Notes under the pieces: model-generated
What the model saw: the letters and a program-made list of their open reading frames with translations, nothing else
Databases searched by the model: none
What the model was told of the DNA's origin: nothing
In this document: positions 9,349 to 20,446 of the stretch, piece by piece
How positions within the stretch are numbered: the stretch's first letter is position 1
How the letters are laid out: the number at the start of each line of letters is the position of its first letter
NCBI RefSeq assembly: GCF_007989105.1
Contig: NZ_BJVK01000005.1
Location: forward strand, 1 to 64,000
Direction: 5' to 3'
Length of the DNA stretch: 64,000 nt
From: Lentilactobacillus kefiri
GTDB lineage: Bacteria > Bacillota > Bacilli > Lactobacillales > Lactobacillaceae
Translations under genes and position numbers: made by a program

Positions 9349-9723
9349 ATGGCCCAAAATAACTTAGCTCGTAAATTAACAGAACAACCAAAACCGTATG
9401 TTTCAAAACCTGAACCCACATCAATCAAGAGGGCGAGCATTTCCAAAGCGCTCAAACTTTCATCGTTCGAAAAGCTGTTGATTGTATGTGGCAGTGCTAT
9501 CTTAACTGTGTTAATGTTAGTAGTTGTATCGTCAAAAATTGCATTATCAAATTCACAGCATGAACTTCAACATTTGGATAATCGAATTACAAATGTTCGC
9601 AACAGCAACACAAATTTGAAACAGCAGATTGGGGAGCTGCAAAGTAGCACCCGTCTTGATAAAATTGCACATAAGAGTGGCATGTCACTCAAAAATGCAA
9701 ACATAAGGAATGTTACTAAATGA
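9349..9723 (+). CDS. ftsL: Cell division protein FtsL
   Basis: A 124-residue bitopic protein with a basic cytoplasmic N terminus, one transmembrane helix (about residues 42-62) and an extracellular coiled coil (LQHLDNRITNVRNSNTNLKQ region). FtsL pairs with DivIC and DivIB to activate septal peptidoglycan synthesis. The sequence is poorly conserved, so the call relies on topology and position between rsmH and the PBP gene. ATG 9349 has AAGGAAG upstream; a longer in-frame start inside rsmH lacks one. It overlaps the next gene by 4 bases (ATGA). Confidence 0.88.
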   Translation: MAQNNLARKLTEQPKPYVSKPEPTSIKRASISKALKLSSFEKLLIVCGSAILTVLMLVVVSSKIALSNSQHELQHLDNRITNVRNSNTNLKQQIGELQSSTRLDKIAHKSGMSLKNANIRNVTK

Positions 9724-11879
9724 AAGATTCATCTGATCGCTCCACAGACAAACTGAATGCGCGTAAAAGCCGGAAAACTGTGGGAATAAGTCTATTCCTA
9801 GCATTTTTCCTGCTTTTTGCATTCTTAGGTACGCGTTTGTTAGTGATTGCGGTAGGCAAAAACGTTAAGAATGTTAATTTAAATAACCGTGCCGAAAAAC
9901 TCTATACCCAAACCCAGGTCCTCAAAGCAAAACGAGGATCTATTTATGATGCAAACGGAAACCCAATTGCAGAAGATACCAGTACATATTCGTTATACGC
10001 AGTGTTAGATAAGAGCCAAAAGGGATTAAACGGTAAGCCACTCTATGTGGTTAACAAATCAAAGACGGCAAAAGTGATTTCAAAATACCTGCCAATCTCC
10101 AAGAAAAAGGCACTCAAAATTTTATCACCTAAAAATAAGCATCCGTTCCAAGTCGAATTTGGAAGTGCCGGAACGAACATTTCCTTATTGACCAAGAAAA
10201 AGATTGAAGCTGAAAAGCTCCCTGGAATCGACTTTGTTCAAAAGCAGGCTCGGTTGTATCCAAACGGTATTTTTTCGTCTAATTTAATTGGGGTGGCAAC
10301 TTCTCAAACCAATAAAAAGACTGGAACTTCCAACTTGGTTGGCCAAATGGGGATCGAAAAAGCCTTTAATAAAACCCTTGCCGGTCAAAACGGTTATAAA
10401 GATGCTCAGTATGATGTGTACGGGTATAAACTTCCGGGCAAACGCCAGAAGGAAAAGGCCGTCAAAAATGGGAACAATATTTACACAACGATTGATTCTC
10501 GAATTCAAACGCTGCTTGAAAGTGAAATGAATTCCGTCCAATCGCAAGTCCATCCTGCTGGTATGAATGCAGTCTTGATGGATGCTAAGACTGGTAAGAT
10601 TGTGGCGGCATCTCAAAGACCGACTTTTAACGCCTCGACCATGAAAGGCATTGGGTCTGCATGGACCAACACTTTGTCATCCGATATGTATGAACCTGGT
10701 TCAACAATGAAGGTTTTCACACTTTCTGCAGCAATTAATTCTGGCCATTATAACGGAAATGACACCTATGAATCAGGGCGTTATTCCATCGATGGCAAGA
10801 TCGTGCCGGATTGGAATCCTGGTGGTTGGGGTTATATTACCTACAACAAAGGATTTGCCCTTTCCAGTAACGTTGCTATGGCCCACTTGGAGCAACAAAT
10901 GGGACCCAAGACCTGGAAAAAGTATATTCAAAAGTTTGGCTTCTTAAAGAGCACCAACACGGGCCTTCCCAATGAATTAACCGGTCGGCTTCAGTTTAAT
11001 TATCCAATTGAGCAGGCTGATACGTCATTTGGACAAGGAATTGAAGTAACAACCATGCAAATGATGCAGGCTTTATCTGCAGTTTCAAATAATGGTACAA
11101 TGATGAAGCCGTACTTTATTTCTAAAGTGACAAATGCTGCCAATAATAAGACAATTAAAAAGTATGGCAAAAAGGTTGTTGGCCATCCAATCAGTGCCAA
11201 AACCGCTAAAGCCGTCCGTAAGCATATGCAGGATGTTGTTTATAAGTCTTACGGAATTGGTGCTGATTATAAGATCAAAGGCTACCGGGTTGCTGCCAAA
11301 ACCGGTACTGCCCAAGTCAGCAACGGTTCCGGCGGGTATGCATCCGGCGACGACAGTTACTTGTATTCAGTTGCTGGAATGGTTCCTGCAAACAACCCTC
11401 GGTACGTGATGTTCATCACGATGAAGCAGCCTAAACTGAATGGTTTGAAAACGGCAACTCAGCTGTTGGCCGAAATCTTCAAGCCGGTTATTACCCGGGC
11501 TCTGCAAAATTCAAATTCCAAGCAGGCAACTGCTAAGCGCAAGGTCCCATCGGTTACTTATCAGACAACCACTTATGCAAAACGGGTGATGAATGAAAAA
11601 GGATTTGATGTTGTGACAATTGGTGACGGGGATACGATCAGCAAGCAATCACCAAGTGCCAGTCAAACGGCGACTGAGCAAAAGCGGGTATTTCTGTTAA
11701 CCAGCAAGAACTGGAAGATGCCAAGAATTATTGGCTGGAGCAAGCACGATGTTGAAGAATTCTGTTCATTGACAGGGCTGAAACTTGAATCAACTGGCAG
11801 TGGTTATGCTGACAGTCAAAGCATCAACTTTGAAAAGTCAATCGGTTCCGGTGACGTTTTAAAGGTAAATTTTGAATAA
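9720..11879 (+). CDS. pbpX: Septal class B penicillin-binding protein (PBP2x/FtsI type) with PASTA domains
   Basis: A 719-residue class B transpeptidase that cross-links septal peptidoglycan. An N-terminal transmembrane helix (about 22-44) precedes the dimerisation region. The transpeptidase has SxxK in PGSTMKVF (Ser near 327), the SSN motif, and KTGTA (near 526). Two C-terminal PASTA modules follow (VPSVTYQTT and MPRIIGWSK segments), typical of PBP2x-like enzymes. The ATG overlaps the ftsL stop. It is the target of beta-lactams in related species. pbpX is the name used for the streptococcal orthologue; ftsI is equally valid. Confidence 0.93.
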   Translation: MKDSSDRSTDKLNARKSRKTVGISLFLAFFLLFAFLGTRLLVIAVGKNVKNVNLNNRAEKLYTQTQVLKAKRGSIYDANGNPIAEDTSTYSLYAVLDKSQKGLNGKPLYVVNKSKTAKVISKYLPISKKKALKILSPKNKHPFQVEFGSAGTNISLLTKKKIEAEKLPGIDFVQKQARLYPNGIFSSNLIGVATSQTNKKTGTSNLVGQMGIEKAFNKTLAGQNGYKDAQYDVYGYKLPGKRQKEKAVKNGNNIYTTIDSRIQTLLESEMNSVQSQVHPAGMNAVLMDAKTGKIVAASQRPTFNASTMKGIGSAWTNTLSSDMYEPGSTMKVFTLSAAINSGHYNGNDTYESGRYSIDGKIVPDWNPGGWGYITYNKGFALSSNVAMAHLEQQMGPKTWKKYIQKFGFLKSTNTGLPNELTGRLQFNYPIEQADTSFGQGIEVTTMQMMQALSAVSNNGTMMKPYFISKVTNAANNKTIKKYGKKVVGHPISAKTAKAVRKHMQDVVYKSYGIGADYKIKGYRVAAKTGTAQVSNGSGGYASGDDSYLYSVAGMVPANNPRYVMFITMKQPKLNGLKTATQLLAEIFKPVITRALQNSNSKQATAKRKVPSVTYQTTTYAKRVMNEKGFDVVTIGDGDTISKQSPSASQTATEQKRVFLLTSKNWKMPRIIGWSKHDVEEFCSLTGLKLESTGSGYADSQSINFEKSIGSGDVLKVNFE

Positions 11880-11901
11880 TGAAGGATGGTATGTTTCTAT
11901 T

Positions 11902-12861
11902 ATGGGTAATTGGGTGACACCTTTATTAAGTACATTTTTGATAACGGCAATTTTTATGCCGAGCTTGATTAAGTATTTTCGAAGTCGTCATGAAGGCCAG
12001 ATGATTAGAGAAGAGGGGCCTTCCTGGCACGAAAAGAAGTCAGGAACCCCAACGATGGGCGGAATTCTCTTTATCTTTGCCATTGTCGTGAGTGACCTTG
12101 TTTTTGGTGGATTTAAGCATATGCTCAATCCAACATTGTTAATCCTGTTGTTCGTTCTGATTGCTTATGGATTAATTGGTATGTGGGATGACAGCATTAA
12201 GCTGTTTAGACGTCAGAACGAGGGATTAAAGGCATGGCAGAAATTGCTGTGCCAAATTGTGGCTGCCGTGGTCTTTTCGGTGGTATACATACATGAAGGC
12301 TTCCCATTGGCCATTAAAATTCCGTTTGGCGGGGATCTTCATTTAGGTTACTGGTACATTGTCTTTATCGCTTTCTGGTTGGTCGGCTTCTCAAACGCCG
12401 TCAACTTGAGTGATGGGCTTGATGGACTGGTTGCCGGTTTAGGAACGATTTCTTTTGCATCATACGGTATCATTGCATTGGTTCAACACCAGGTCGAAGT
12501 TGGCATGTTTTGCTTCTCCGTTGTTGGTGGCCTGTTGGCATTCTTTATTTTCAACCATAAGCCCGCAAAGATCTTTATGGGTGACATGGGTTCATTAGCT
12601 CTTGGTGGTGCACTTGCCTGTGTATCGGTGTTGGTTCACCATGAGTTTTCATTATTGATTATTGGTATTATTTACGTGTGTGAAACTGCTAGTGTTATTA
12701 TCCAAGTCATTTCGTTCAAGACGACTGGTAAACGAGTCTTCAAAATGACGCCAATCCATCACCATTTTGAAATGTGTGGTTGGTCTGAATGGAAAATTGA
12801 CATTGTGTTCTGGTCGATTGCATTGGTAGCATCCGCACTCAGTATCATGACAATTATTTAG
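11902..12861 (+). CDS. mraY: Phospho-N-acetylmuramoyl-pentapeptide transferase MraY
   Basis: A 319-residue polytopic enzyme (about ten transmembrane helices) that makes lipid I from UDP-MurNAc-pentapeptide and undecaprenyl phosphate. Conserved catalytic blocks are present: GTPTMGG near 46, the [12 protein letters not shown] segment and [12 protein letters not shown]. The ATG at 11902 is chosen because [12 protein letters not shown] matches the usual start of lactobacillus MraY. An alternative TTG at 11872 overlaps the PBP gene and would add ten atypical residues. The GAAGGATGG site is a little distant from the ATG, so the start is slightly uncertain. Confidence 0.94.
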   Translation: MGNWVTPLLSTFLITAIFMPSLIKYFRSRHEGQMIREEGPSWHEKKSGTPTMGGILFIFAIVVSDLVFGGFKHMLNPTLLILLFVLIAYGLIGMWDDSIKLFRRQNEGLKAWQKLLCQIVAAVVFSVVYIHEGFPLAIKIPFGGDLHLGYWYIVFIAFWLVGFSNAVNLSDGLDGLVAGLGTISFASYGIIALVQHQVEVGMFCFSVVGGLLAFFIFNHKPAKIFMGDMGSLALGGALACVSVLVHHEFSLLIIGIIYVCETASVIIQVISFKTTGKRVFKMTPIHHHFEMCGWSEWKIDIVFWSIALVASALSIMTII

Positions 12862-12876
12862 AGGTTGGGACAAAAC

Positions 12877-12896
12877 GGCTGGTTTTGTATCCAGCC
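12877..12896 (+). other. Hairpin in the mraY-murD gap
   Basis: GGCTGG and CCAGCC form a 6-bp perfect stem with an 8-base loop, preceded by GGTTGGGACAAAAC. No U-tract follows, so it is not a classical terminator; it may be an mRNA processing or pausing structure. Confidence 0.35.
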
Positions 12897-12934
12897 TATT
12901 TGACTATTCAAACGATGAAAAACGAGGGATTAAA

Positions 12935-14314
12935 ATGAAAAAAATTGATGATTATAAGAATAAAAAAGTACTTGTATTGGGAGCCGGTAAAAGTGGTACT
13001 CACGCAGCAGAACTACTGAAAGAGTTGGGGGCAACCGTTGTCTTGAGTGATTCAAAGCCGAGTTCGGAGCTGCCTGAAGTTGCTCAGCTGAATGATGAAG
13101 GGATTGAGACCATCACAGGCAGGCAGGATCCGACCATTTTAGATGATGGCTTTGATATCATGGTTAAAAACCCCGGAATTCCATATGACAATTCCGTTGT
13201 TGCCGCTGCGGTTGAACACCATTTACCAATCATTACAGAAGTTGAATTGGCTTCCCAAATCACTGATGCTGAGATCATTGGCGTTACTGGAAGCAACGGT
13301 AAAACAACAACGGTCACAATGATCACCAAAATTTTGAATCAGGAACGTGATAAAGGTCATGCATATGCCGCCGGAAACATTGGTATTTCAGCAACTGAAA
13401 CCGCTAAAAAGGCAACCGCAGATGACACAATTGTCATGGAACTTTCAAGTTTCATGTTGCTGGGAATTAAGACCCTTCATCCTCACGTTGCTGTTTTAAC
13501 GAATATCTTCTCAAATCATTTGGATTATCATAAAACCCGTGAAAACTACGTGAATGCAAAAATGCGGATTACCATGAACCAAACACCTGACGACTTTTTC
13601 GTTGTCAACTTTGATTCAGATGAATGGCGCGGATTGAGTAAGCGAAGCGCTGCTCAGGTTGTGCCGTTTGCCCGAACCTACGATACGAACAAGGGCGCTT
13701 ACGAAAAGAACGGCAAGCTTTACTATAACGATGAATTCATTATGAATGCCGACGACATTAAAGTTCCCGGCAAACAAAATGTTGAAAATGCCCTTGCTGC
13801 GATTGCCTGTGCCAAAGTTCTTGGCAAGTCCAACTTGGCCATTACCAACGTCCTGGAAACCTTTACCGGTGTTCGGCACCGTCTCCAATTTGTTTTGGAA
13901 GCCAATGGCCGAAGATTCTACAATGATTCAAAGGCAACCGACATTGAAGCGACTCAAATGGCACTTGAAGGATTCGACAAACCGGTTGTTCTCTTGGCTG
14001 GTGGCTTGGATCGTGGATATACCTTTGATAAGTTGATTCCACAATTCAAGGATCACGTTAAGGCTGCCGTATTATTTGGTGAAACCGCCGACTTGCTTGA
14101 AGATTCATTGAAGAAGGCTGGAATTACCAATATTAAAAAAGTTGAAAACTTGGATGAGGCCGTCCCTGCTGCTTATGCATACAGTGATGAGGGCGATATC
14201 GTATTACTTTCACCTGCCAATGCCAGCTGGGATCAGTTTAAGACCTTCGAAGAACGTGGCGATCGTTACATTCAAGATGTTGAAAAATTGACAAATAAGC
14301 AGGAGGGGCACTAA
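12935..14314 (+). CDS. murD: UDP-N-acetylmuramoylalanine--D-glutamate ligase MurD
   Basis: A 459-residue Mur ligase that adds D-glutamate to UDP-MurNAc-L-Ala in the cytosol. Visible parts are an N-terminal UDP-binding Rossmann domain ([11 protein letters not shown], 12-22), the ATP loop [11 protein letters not shown] (116-126), NHLDYHKT in the central domain, and a C-terminal ligase domain with YNDSKATD and [19 protein letters not shown] lies ahead of the ATG. Its stop shares one base with the murG start, so the pair is translationally coupled. Confidence 0.96.
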   Translation: MKKIDDYKNKKVLVLGAGKSGTHAAELLKELGATVVLSDSKPSSELPEVAQLNDEGIETITGRQDPTILDDGFDIMVKNPGIPYDNSVVAAAVEHHLPIITEVELASQITDAEIIGVTGSNGKTTTVTMITKILNQERDKGHAYAAGNIGISATETAKKATADDTIVMELSSFMLLGIKTLHPHVAVLTNIFSNHLDYHKTRENYVNAKMRITMNQTPDDFFVVNFDSDEWRGLSKRSAAQVVPFARTYDTNKGAYEKNGKLYYNDEFIMNADDIKVPGKQNVENALAAIACAKVLGKSNLAITNVLETFTGVRHRLQFVLEANGRRFYNDSKATDIEATQMALEGFDKPVVLLAGGLDRGYTFDKLIPQFKDHVKAAVLFGETADLLEDSLKKAGITNIKKVENLDEAVPAAYAYSDEGDIVLLSPANASWDQFKTFEERGDRYIQDVEKLTNKQEGH

Positions 14315-15411
14315 TGCGTTTAATAATTTCTGGTGGTGGTACCGGGGGACATATCTATCCGGCACTTGCGATTATTGAAGATTTGATGAAGCAGGAACCT
14401 GATTCACAGGTATTGTATGTTGGCTCAAAGCGGGGACTTGAAAGTTCAATTGTTCCCAAACAGGGCATCAAATTCATTGCTTTGGAAATTCAAGGCTTTA
14501 AGCGTTCTTTATCTTTGGAAAACTTTAAAACAGTCGCCCTTTTTTTGAAGAGTGTTCACGAGTCTAAAAAAATTATTAAAGATTTCAAACCGGATATTGT
14601 CATTGGAACAGGTGGCTATGTTTCCGGAGCGGTTGTCTACGCAGCTGCCAAAGCTCACATTCCAACCATGATCCATGAACAAAACAGTGCCGTTGGTTTG
14701 ACTAACAAGTTTTTGAGCCGTTACGTTGATAAAATTGCGATTGGATTTCATGAAGCAGCTGATCAATTTCCAAAAGAAAAGGTTGTGTTTGCCGGTAATC
14801 CGCGGGCTCAACAAGTTGCCAAAATGAAGAGTACCTTTAAGTGGTCCGACATTGGTTTGCAAGATGATCGGCCAACGGTTCTCATATTTGGTGGGAGCCA
14901 AGGGGCACCCGCAATTAACAAGGCGGTCATCAGTTCGATCAGTGAGTTTAATAAACGGCGGTATCAAGTGGTCTTTGTAACCGGTCAGAAGCGTTATCAA
15001 AATGTCATGGACCTGTTAAACAAGTCACGGATCAGCAGCAACATTAAGATTTTGCCGTACATAAACAACATGCCGCAAGTCTTACCAAAAGTTTCTTTGA
15101 TTGTCGGCCGTTCCGGTGCAACCAGTATTGCCGAAATCACCGCACTTGGAATTCCGGCTGTCTTGATTCCCAGCCCTTATGTCACCGCTGATCATCAGAC
15201 GAAAAATACAATGAGCCTGGTTAAACGTGGTGCAGCGCTGATGATTAAACAGGATGATTTGAATGCTCAAAGCCTGTTAAAAGCAATCGATCAACTCATG
15301 CACGATTCATCTGCCCGAGAAAAAATGGCAGCCAATTCCAAAAAGTTGGGCGTCGTCGATTCCGCAGACGAAATTTTAAACTTGGCCAGAACGATCATTA
15401 AATCGAAATAG
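14314..15411 (+). CDS. murG: UDP-GlcNAc--lipid I N-acetylglucosaminyl transferase MurG
   Basis: A 365-residue GT-B glycosyltransferase that converts lipid I to lipid II at the inner face of the membrane. The glycine-rich N-terminal loop [15 protein letters not shown] (6-20), [11 protein letters not shown] and the C-terminal donor-site [21 protein letters not shown] are conserved. The length is normal. It directly follows murD and precedes divIB, as in most Firmicute dcw clusters. Confidence 0.96.
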   Translation: MRLIISGGGTGGHIYPALAIIEDLMKQEPDSQVLYVGSKRGLESSIVPKQGIKFIALEIQGFKRSLSLENFKTVALFLKSVHESKKIIKDFKPDIVIGTGGYVSGAVVYAAAKAHIPTMIHEQNSAVGLTNKFLSRYVDKIAIGFHEAADQFPKEKVVFAGNPRAQQVAKMKSTFKWSDIGLQDDRPTVLIFGGSQGAPAINKAVISSISEFNKRRYQVVFVTGQKRYQNVMDLLNKSRISSNIKILPYINNMPQVLPKVSLIVGRSGATSIAEITALGIPAVLIPSPYVTADHQTKNTMSLVKRGAALMIKQDDLNAQSLLKAIDQLMHDSSAREKMAANSKKLGVVDSADEILNLARTIIKSK

Positions 15412-15435
15412 TTCTGCCAACAGGGGGACGGATTA

Positions 15436-16215
15436 GTGGAAACAAAAGATCATAATGAGCAGGAACACGGACTGTTTCGTGATTTTCAAAATAAAAATGC
15501 CAAAAAAATGTGGCCACTGGTTTTGCTGATTACCGTTATTCTGTTGGTGATGATTTTCATGATTTCATCGTATAGTCGGGTACAGAAAGTCACGGTTACC
15601 GGCAATGAAATTGTCAGTGATAAGCAGATTAAAGGATTTTCCCCAGTCAAAAAGGGCACATCATTATTTGCCGTTTGGGGAAAGACCGATAAGCTGGCCC
15701 AATCACTCAAGCAACGGAGTATGCGGATGCAGTCCGTTAAGATGAAACTGGTTAATTTTAATCAGGTAAAAATTAAAGTTGAAGAATATCCGACAATCGG
15801 TTACCTATACGTGCACGGTGGTTATCAGCCCATTTTAAAAAGTGGTGTCATTATCAAGGGGAAAGTATTGAATCCCAAAGCCGGTTTTCCGGTTTTAAAG
15901 AAATTTAAGAATCCGGAAAAGCTGCGGCGCACCATCAAACAATATCGAAGAATCGATCCGCCGGTGAGAGCCGTGATGAGTACCATCAGTTTTTCACCGA
16001 CTAAAAGTAATCCTGACCGGATCTTCATTCAAATGAGTGATGGCAACAAAGTGTACGCTTCAATCAGCACTTTTGGCGATAAAATGGACTATTATCCAAG
16101 CATTAATTCCAAGCTGAAAGTGAAAAGTGTGATTAATTTGGAAGTCGGTGCATATTCGTATCCAATTACGAAAAAGCAATCTTCTTCAAATACGACCACA
16201 ATGCATGGTTATTAG
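15436..16215 (+). CDS. divIB: Cell division protein DivIB/FtsQ
   Basis: A 259-residue bitopic division protein: a charged N-terminal cytoplasmic tail, one transmembrane helix (about 30-50), then a POTRA domain starting at SRVQKVTVTGNEIVSDKQI-like sequence and a beta domain. It forms a complex with FtsL and DivIC that regulates septal PBPs. The start is GTG at 15436 behind GGGGGACG. The tail is short compared with some orthologues. Position between murG and ftsA supports the call. Confidence 0.92.
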   Translation: METKDHNEQEHGLFRDFQNKNAKKMWPLVLLITVILLVMIFMISSYSRVQKVTVTGNEIVSDKQIKGFSPVKKGTSLFAVWGKTDKLAQSLKQRSMRMQSVKMKLVNFNQVKIKVEEYPTIGYLYVHGGYQPILKSGVIIKGKVLNPKAGFPVLKKFKNPEKLRRTIKQYRRIDPPVRAVMSTISFSPTKSNPDRIFIQMSDGNKVYASISTFGDKMDYYPSINSKLKVKSVINLEVGAYSYPITKKQSSSNTTTMHGY

Positions 16216-16303
16216 TGTCGATTAGTCTTTTTCGATGATTATGATTGTGTTAAACTTGTGTTATGTTCAGAAAATATTCTAGATGTGGAGGTTCCTTACA
16301 TAT

Positions 16304-17608
16304 ATGGATAATTCGGGTTTATATGTGGGACTTGATATAGGAACTACCTCAATAAAAGTAATTGTTGCAGAAAAAGTAAAAGGGCAATTGAACGTTATTG
16401 GTGTGGGAAATCAGCCTTCAAATGGATTGAGTCGTGGTGTGATCGTAGATATCGACCAAGCTGCCGAAGCAATTCGAAGTGCTGTAAATCAAGCTCAAGA
16501 AAAAGCAAGTATTGAGATTAAAGACGTTATAGTAAGCGTTCCAGCGAACATGTTACGGATTGAACCATGCAATGGATTGATAACATTGGATGACCAGTCT
16601 CGTGAAATAACTGAAGAAGACGTCCGCAACGTTGCGGCATCTGCTTTGGGGACCAGTTTGCCCCAGGAACGAGAGATAATTGATATCCAACCAGAAGAGT
16701 TCATCGTTGATGGCTTTGATGGCATCAAAGACCCTCGGGGGATGGTCGGCGTTCGCCTTGAAATGCGTGGTAAGTTAATTACAGGTTCAAAGGGCATTAT
16801 GCACAACTTGGAAAAAGCTGTTGCTAAAGCCGGCTTGAATATCGTATCGACCGTTTTGACACCTCTAGCCGAAAGCCACGTTGTGTTAAATGACGGTGAA
16901 CAGGACTTTGGAACAATCATTGTTGACCTTGGTGGTGGGCAGACAACTGCTTCCGTCATTCACGATCATCAATTGAAGTATGCCACCACCGATCCTGAAG
17001 GCGGGACATTTATTACAAAAGATATTTCCATCGTATTGAATACGTCGATGGAAAATGCTGAAAAAATTAAACGTGATTACGGTTATGCCGACTCACTCCA
17101 AGCATCTGCAGATAATGAATTTCCAGTAGAAGTTGTTGGTCAATCAGAACCAACCTATATTGACGAACGTTATCTTGCTGAAGTGATTGAAGCCCGTGTC
17201 AGTCAGATATTTGACCGAATCAAGGACCGTCTGAATCAAATCAAAGCACTGGATTTACCCGGTGGCATTGTTTTGACCGGCGGTGTAGCTGCACTCCCAG
17301 GAATTGCCGAATTAGCCGCTGACCAATTCAACACTAATGTCAGGGTCTATATTCCTGATCAGATGGGATTGCGACACCCATCATTTACAGCTGCACTTTC
17401 ATTAGTATCATACTTTGCCGACCTGGCAGACGTTGACATGATTGTTAGATCGGCCGTTGGTGCGACATTAACCAAGGCTCCTAAGCTCAGCCAACCCGAA
17501 CAAGTTCAATCACCTGTTCCAGGTAAGACTAAGAAGACCAGGAAACCGACACAGAAGAAAAAACGCGGTGAAGGAATCAAGAATTTCTTTAGTGATTTCT
17601 TTGATTAA
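16304..17608 (+). CDS. ftsA: Cell division protein FtsA
   Basis: A 434-residue actin-like ATPase that tethers FtsZ filaments to the membrane. LYVGLDIGTTSIKVIVAE is the phosphate-1 region, IIVDLGGGQTTASVI phosphate 2, and GIVLTGGVAALPGIAE the adenosine motif. A basic linker (KTKKTRKPTQKKKR) leads to the C-terminal amphipathic helix GIKNFFSDFFD that binds membrane. ATG 16304 is chosen because MDNSGLYVGLD is the usual start; the GTGGAGG site is about 12 bases away, longer than ideal. Confidence 0.95.
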   Translation: MDNSGLYVGLDIGTTSIKVIVAEKVKGQLNVIGVGNQPSNGLSRGVIVDIDQAAEAIRSAVNQAQEKASIEIKDVIVSVPANMLRIEPCNGLITLDDQSREITEEDVRNVAASALGTSLPQEREIIDIQPEEFIVDGFDGIKDPRGMVGVRLEMRGKLITGSKGIMHNLEKAVAKAGLNIVSTVLTPLAESHVVLNDGEQDFGTIIVDLGGGQTTASVIHDHQLKYATTDPEGGTFITKDISIVLNTSMENAEKIKRDYGYADSLQASADNEFPVEVVGQSEPTYIDERYLAEVIEARVSQIFDRIKDRLNQIKALDLPGGIVLTGGVAALPGIAELAADQFNTNVRVYIPDQMGLRHPSFTAALSLVSYFADLADVDMIVRSAVGATLTKAPKLSQPEQVQSPVPGKTKKTRKPTQKKKRGEGIKNFFSDFFD

Positions 17609-17635
17609 GCACTTAAACGGAGGGAAAAGACAATT

Positions 17636-18919
17636 ATGGAATATTCATTAGATTCCACCGATAACCACGGTGCAAACATTAAAGTTATCGGAGTTGGCGG
17701 CGGGGGAAGCAATGCCGTTAACACGATGATTAACTCAGATGTAAAAGGTGTTGAATTTATCGTTGCCAACACTGATGTTCAGGCTTTGGCAACATCCAAA
17801 GCTGAAACCCGGATTCAACTTGGACCTAAGCTGACACGTGGTTTGGGTGCAGGCTCAAATCCAGATGTTGGTGCCAAGGCTGCTGAAGAAAGTGAAGAAG
17901 CCATCACCGAAGCACTTGAAGGTGCCGACATGATTTTCGTCACTGCCGGAATGGGTGGTGGTACCGGTAACGGTGCTGCCCCAATTGTAGCCAAGATTGC
18001 TAAGGACCAGGGCGCACTCACAGTGGGTGTTGTTACCCGTCCATTCAGCTTTGAAGGCCCACGTCGGGCAAAATACGCCGATGAAGGTGTTGCCCAACTT
18101 AAAGAAAATGTTGATACATTAATCGTTATTTCTAATAATCGTTTACTTGAAATGGTCGACAAGAAGACACCTATGATGGATGCCTTTAAAGAAGCCGACA
18201 ATGTGTTGCGTCAAGGTGTTCAAGGTATCTCAGACTTAATTACCAGTCCCGGATATGTTAACTTGGATTTTGCCGATGTTAAGACAACCATGCAGGATCA
18301 AGGCTCTGCTTTGATGGGTGTTGGTACTGCCAACGGTGAAAACCGCACTGCAGAAGCAACTAAAAAGGCCATTTCTTCACCACTTCTTGAAGTCTCAATT
18401 GATGGTGCAGAACAGGTATTGTTGAACATTACCGGTGGCCCGGATCTTTCATTGTTTGAAGCCCAAGACGCTTCTGATATTGTTTCGCAAGCTGCAACCA
18501 GTGACGTTAACATTATCTTTGGTACTTCGATTGACGAATCATTAGGCGACGAAGTTCGAGTTACTGTTATTGCAACCGGAATTGACAAGAAGAAAGCTGA
18601 AAAAGGACGTTTGGCTTCACGACGAACCAGATCAGCTCGTCCACAAGCTACTGCCCGTCCACACAGCGATCGTCAAACTTCAGATAATCAATCACAAGAC
18701 AAGTCAAATCAAAAGAGTGATCCACTTGGCAACTGGGACATCCGAAAGCAGCCAGCCGCAACCCGACCAGCCGCTCAAGATGAATTCAGCGATGTTGAGA
18801 AGAAGGATTTCGATCCTTTCCAACCCGACGTCAAGCCTGATGATTCCAAGTCAGATACCAGTGGCGACTCACAAGACGACATTCCACCATTCTTTAAGCA
18901 CCGCCGTCGTGATAAGTAA
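17636..18919 (+). CDS. ftsZ: Cell division GTPase FtsZ
   Basis: A 427-residue tubulin homologue forming the Z ring. The nucleotide loop [10 protein letters not shown] (20-29), the tubulin signature [11 protein letters not shown] (106-116) and the T7 loop region ([11 protein letters not shown]) are intact. A long disordered Gln/Asp/Ser linker (about 325-410) ends in [14 protein letters not shown], the C-terminal peptide that binds FtsA and SepF. GGAGGG lies upstream of the ATG. It is 27 bp after ftsA. Confidence 0.97.
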   Translation: MEYSLDSTDNHGANIKVIGVGGGGSNAVNTMINSDVKGVEFIVANTDVQALATSKAETRIQLGPKLTRGLGAGSNPDVGAKAAEESEEAITEALEGADMIFVTAGMGGGTGNGAAPIVAKIAKDQGALTVGVVTRPFSFEGPRRAKYADEGVAQLKENVDTLIVISNNRLLEMVDKKTPMMDAFKEADNVLRQGVQGISDLITSPGYVNLDFADVKTTMQDQGSALMGVGTANGENRTAEATKKAISSPLLEVSIDGAEQVLLNITGGPDLSLFEAQDASDIVSQAATSDVNIIFGTSIDESLGDEVRVTVIATGIDKKKAEKGRLASRRTRSARPQATARPHSDRQTSDNQSQDKSNQKSDPLGNWDIRKQPAATRPAAQDEFSDVEKKDFDPFQPDVKPDDSKSDTSGDSQDDIPPFFKHRRRDK

Positions 18920-18967
18920 TTTTATTTGCCCGGTGTGCATGTTTGGTGAAATGTGAAAGGACACGAA

Positions 18968-19312
18968 ATGCCAAAATTTAATTTAGCTAATTTTTTTGGG
19001 ATGGATACAGACCAACCAGAAAATCAAATTGATAAGCCGGCGGATAACGTTGTATTGATGAACAGACAAGAACCTGAAACAAGCAGTATTGTTGTATTTG
19101 AGCCAGTCAACTACACCGATGTTGATACAATTGCCCAAAAGTTATTGGAGGACAGTGCGGTCATCATCAAGCTAGACAAATTAGATAATAATTCAGCGGC
19201 AAGAATGGTTGATTTCTTGAATGGCGTTTTGTTTGCCATCCACGGTTCAATTAACCGACTTGGCCGAAATATCTTTATTTGCTCACCAAAGAAATTTCAA
19301 GTAACCGAGTAA
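18968..19312 (+). CDS. sepF: Cell division protein SepF
   Basis: A 114-residue SepF, a membrane-binding FtsZ partner. The N-terminal amphipathic helix (MPKFNLANFFGM) is followed by a short acidic linker and the ring-forming core with IVVFEPVNYTDVDTIAQKL, MVDFLNGVLFAIHGSINRLG and IFICSPKKFQVT. The linker is short, making it smaller than the B. subtilis protein. ATG 18968 follows GAAAGGA; a start five codons earlier has no good site. Order ftsZ-sepF-yggT-ylmH-divIVA is conserved in Firmicutes. Confidence 0.93.
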   Translation: MPKFNLANFFGMDTDQPENQIDKPADNVVLMNRQEPETSSIVVFEPVNYTDVDTIAQKLLEDSAVIIKLDKLDNNSAARMVDFLNGVLFAIHGSINRLGRNIFICSPKKFQVTE

Positions 19313-19336
19313 TCTTGATAAATAAGGAGCAGCCTA

Positions 19337-19612
19337 TTGGTAACATTTGTTATGTATGCGGTTTGGTTAATTAACAAGGCAATCAGCATTTACATGCTGT
19401 GCATTGTTGTATATGCCCTGATGAGCTGGTTCCCCAATGCATATGGAACCGCAATCGGCAGATTCTTAGCACGGATTGTAGAACCATTTGAAAATTTATT
19501 TAGTTTTGCAACGGTTGGCATGATTAGTCTTGCACCAATCGTTGCTTTGGCTGTACTCACATTTGTTCAAATGGGAGTAAGTTATTTGGGGCAGCTGCTC
19601 ATAGGTTATTAG
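19337..19612 (+). CDS. YggT family membrane protein
   Basis: A 91-residue protein with two hydrophobic blocks (about 5-32 and 55-85) flanking the signature MSWFPNAYGTAIGRFLARIVEPFENLF region. It belongs to the YggT/YlmG family, linked in bacteria and chloroplasts to membrane and nucleoid organisation. The start is TTG at 19337 with AAGGAG at normal spacing. It is part of the sepF-yggT-ylmH-divIVA string. Confidence 0.9.
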   Translation: MVTFVMYAVWLINKAISIYMLCIVVYALMSWFPNAYGTAIGRFLARIVEPFENLFSFATVGMISLAPIVALAVLTFVQMGVSYLGQLLIGY

Positions 19613-19639
19613 CAAGCTTGGGGCAGAGGGGGAAATATC

Positions 19640-20431
19640 TTGGTAGATTCAAATATTTCGCAACACTATCGACAGGCCGAATTACCTTTTTTGGAGTCGA
19701 TTGATAACCTTAGCGGCAAAGTTGCAAATGAATATCGACCGATTCTCACTGATTTTTTGAATCCTAGACAGCTTTATATACTTGAAACCATTGTTAACAG
19801 ATACGAAGGTGTCTCTTTTCAAACGTTTGGCGGTTATGCTTCGGCTGAGCTGAAGCGGGCAATTGCCTTCCCTGATTATTTTGTTCCCAAGTCGGATGAC
19901 TATAACATTACTGCATTTCAAATTGATTATCCCAGCAAGTTTGCAACTCTTTCCCATGGCCAGATTCTTGGGTCAATCATGGGCACTGGAATTGATCGGG
20001 ATGTCATCGGTGATATTGTGACCGATGGTTTGAACTGGCAGTTTATGTGTGAGTCTGAAATGGCTGATTACGTTCAAGCACAAGTTGACCGGATCGGGAA
20101 GATTAAAATCAAATTGAAACGAATTCAACCTGAGGACATCATTATTCCAGTTGACGAAGGTGAGGAGACCACAACAACGGTCGCTTCATTGCGAGTTGAT
20201 GCATTGGTTAGTGAAGGATTCCACATTTCCCGTCATCATGCCAAAGAGTTGGTTGAAGGCGGAATGATACGAATTAACTGGGAGCAAGCCGGACGTCCCG
20301 ATTTGGAAATTTCAATTCAAGATATTATTTCCGTTCGAGGCTTTGGCAGACTGGTTATTCGAGATATTGCCGGTACAACCAAAAAGGGCAAGATTCGAAT
20401 TGTATTGAAAGTATATAATCGAAATAAATAG
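19640..20431 (+). CDS. ylmH: YlmH family RNA-binding protein (S4 domain)
   Basis: A 263-residue YlmH. The N-terminal two thirds have the family's PFLESIDNL and PRQLYILETIVNRY features and the RAIAFPDYF motif. The C-terminal S4 RNA-binding domain (about 182-245) reads VASLRVDALVSEGFHISR then AKELVEGGMIRIN. YlmH binds ribosomes and has been tied to recycling of stalled 50S subunits in Firmicutes; the deletion also affects division in some species. The start is TTG at 19640 with GAGGGGGA upstream. It sits between yggT and divIVA. Confidence 0.93.
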   Translation: MVDSNISQHYRQAELPFLESIDNLSGKVANEYRPILTDFLNPRQLYILETIVNRYEGVSFQTFGGYASAELKRAIAFPDYFVPKSDDYNITAFQIDYPSKFATLSHGQILGSIMGTGIDRDVIGDIVTDGLNWQFMCESEMADYVQAQVDRIGKIKIKLKRIQPEDIIIPVDEGEETTTTVASLRVDALVSEGFHISRHHAKELVEGGMIRINWEQAGRPDLEISIQDIISVRGFGRLVIRDIAGTTKKGKIRIVLKVYNRNK

Positions 20432-20446
20432 GAGGATTGAATCACT

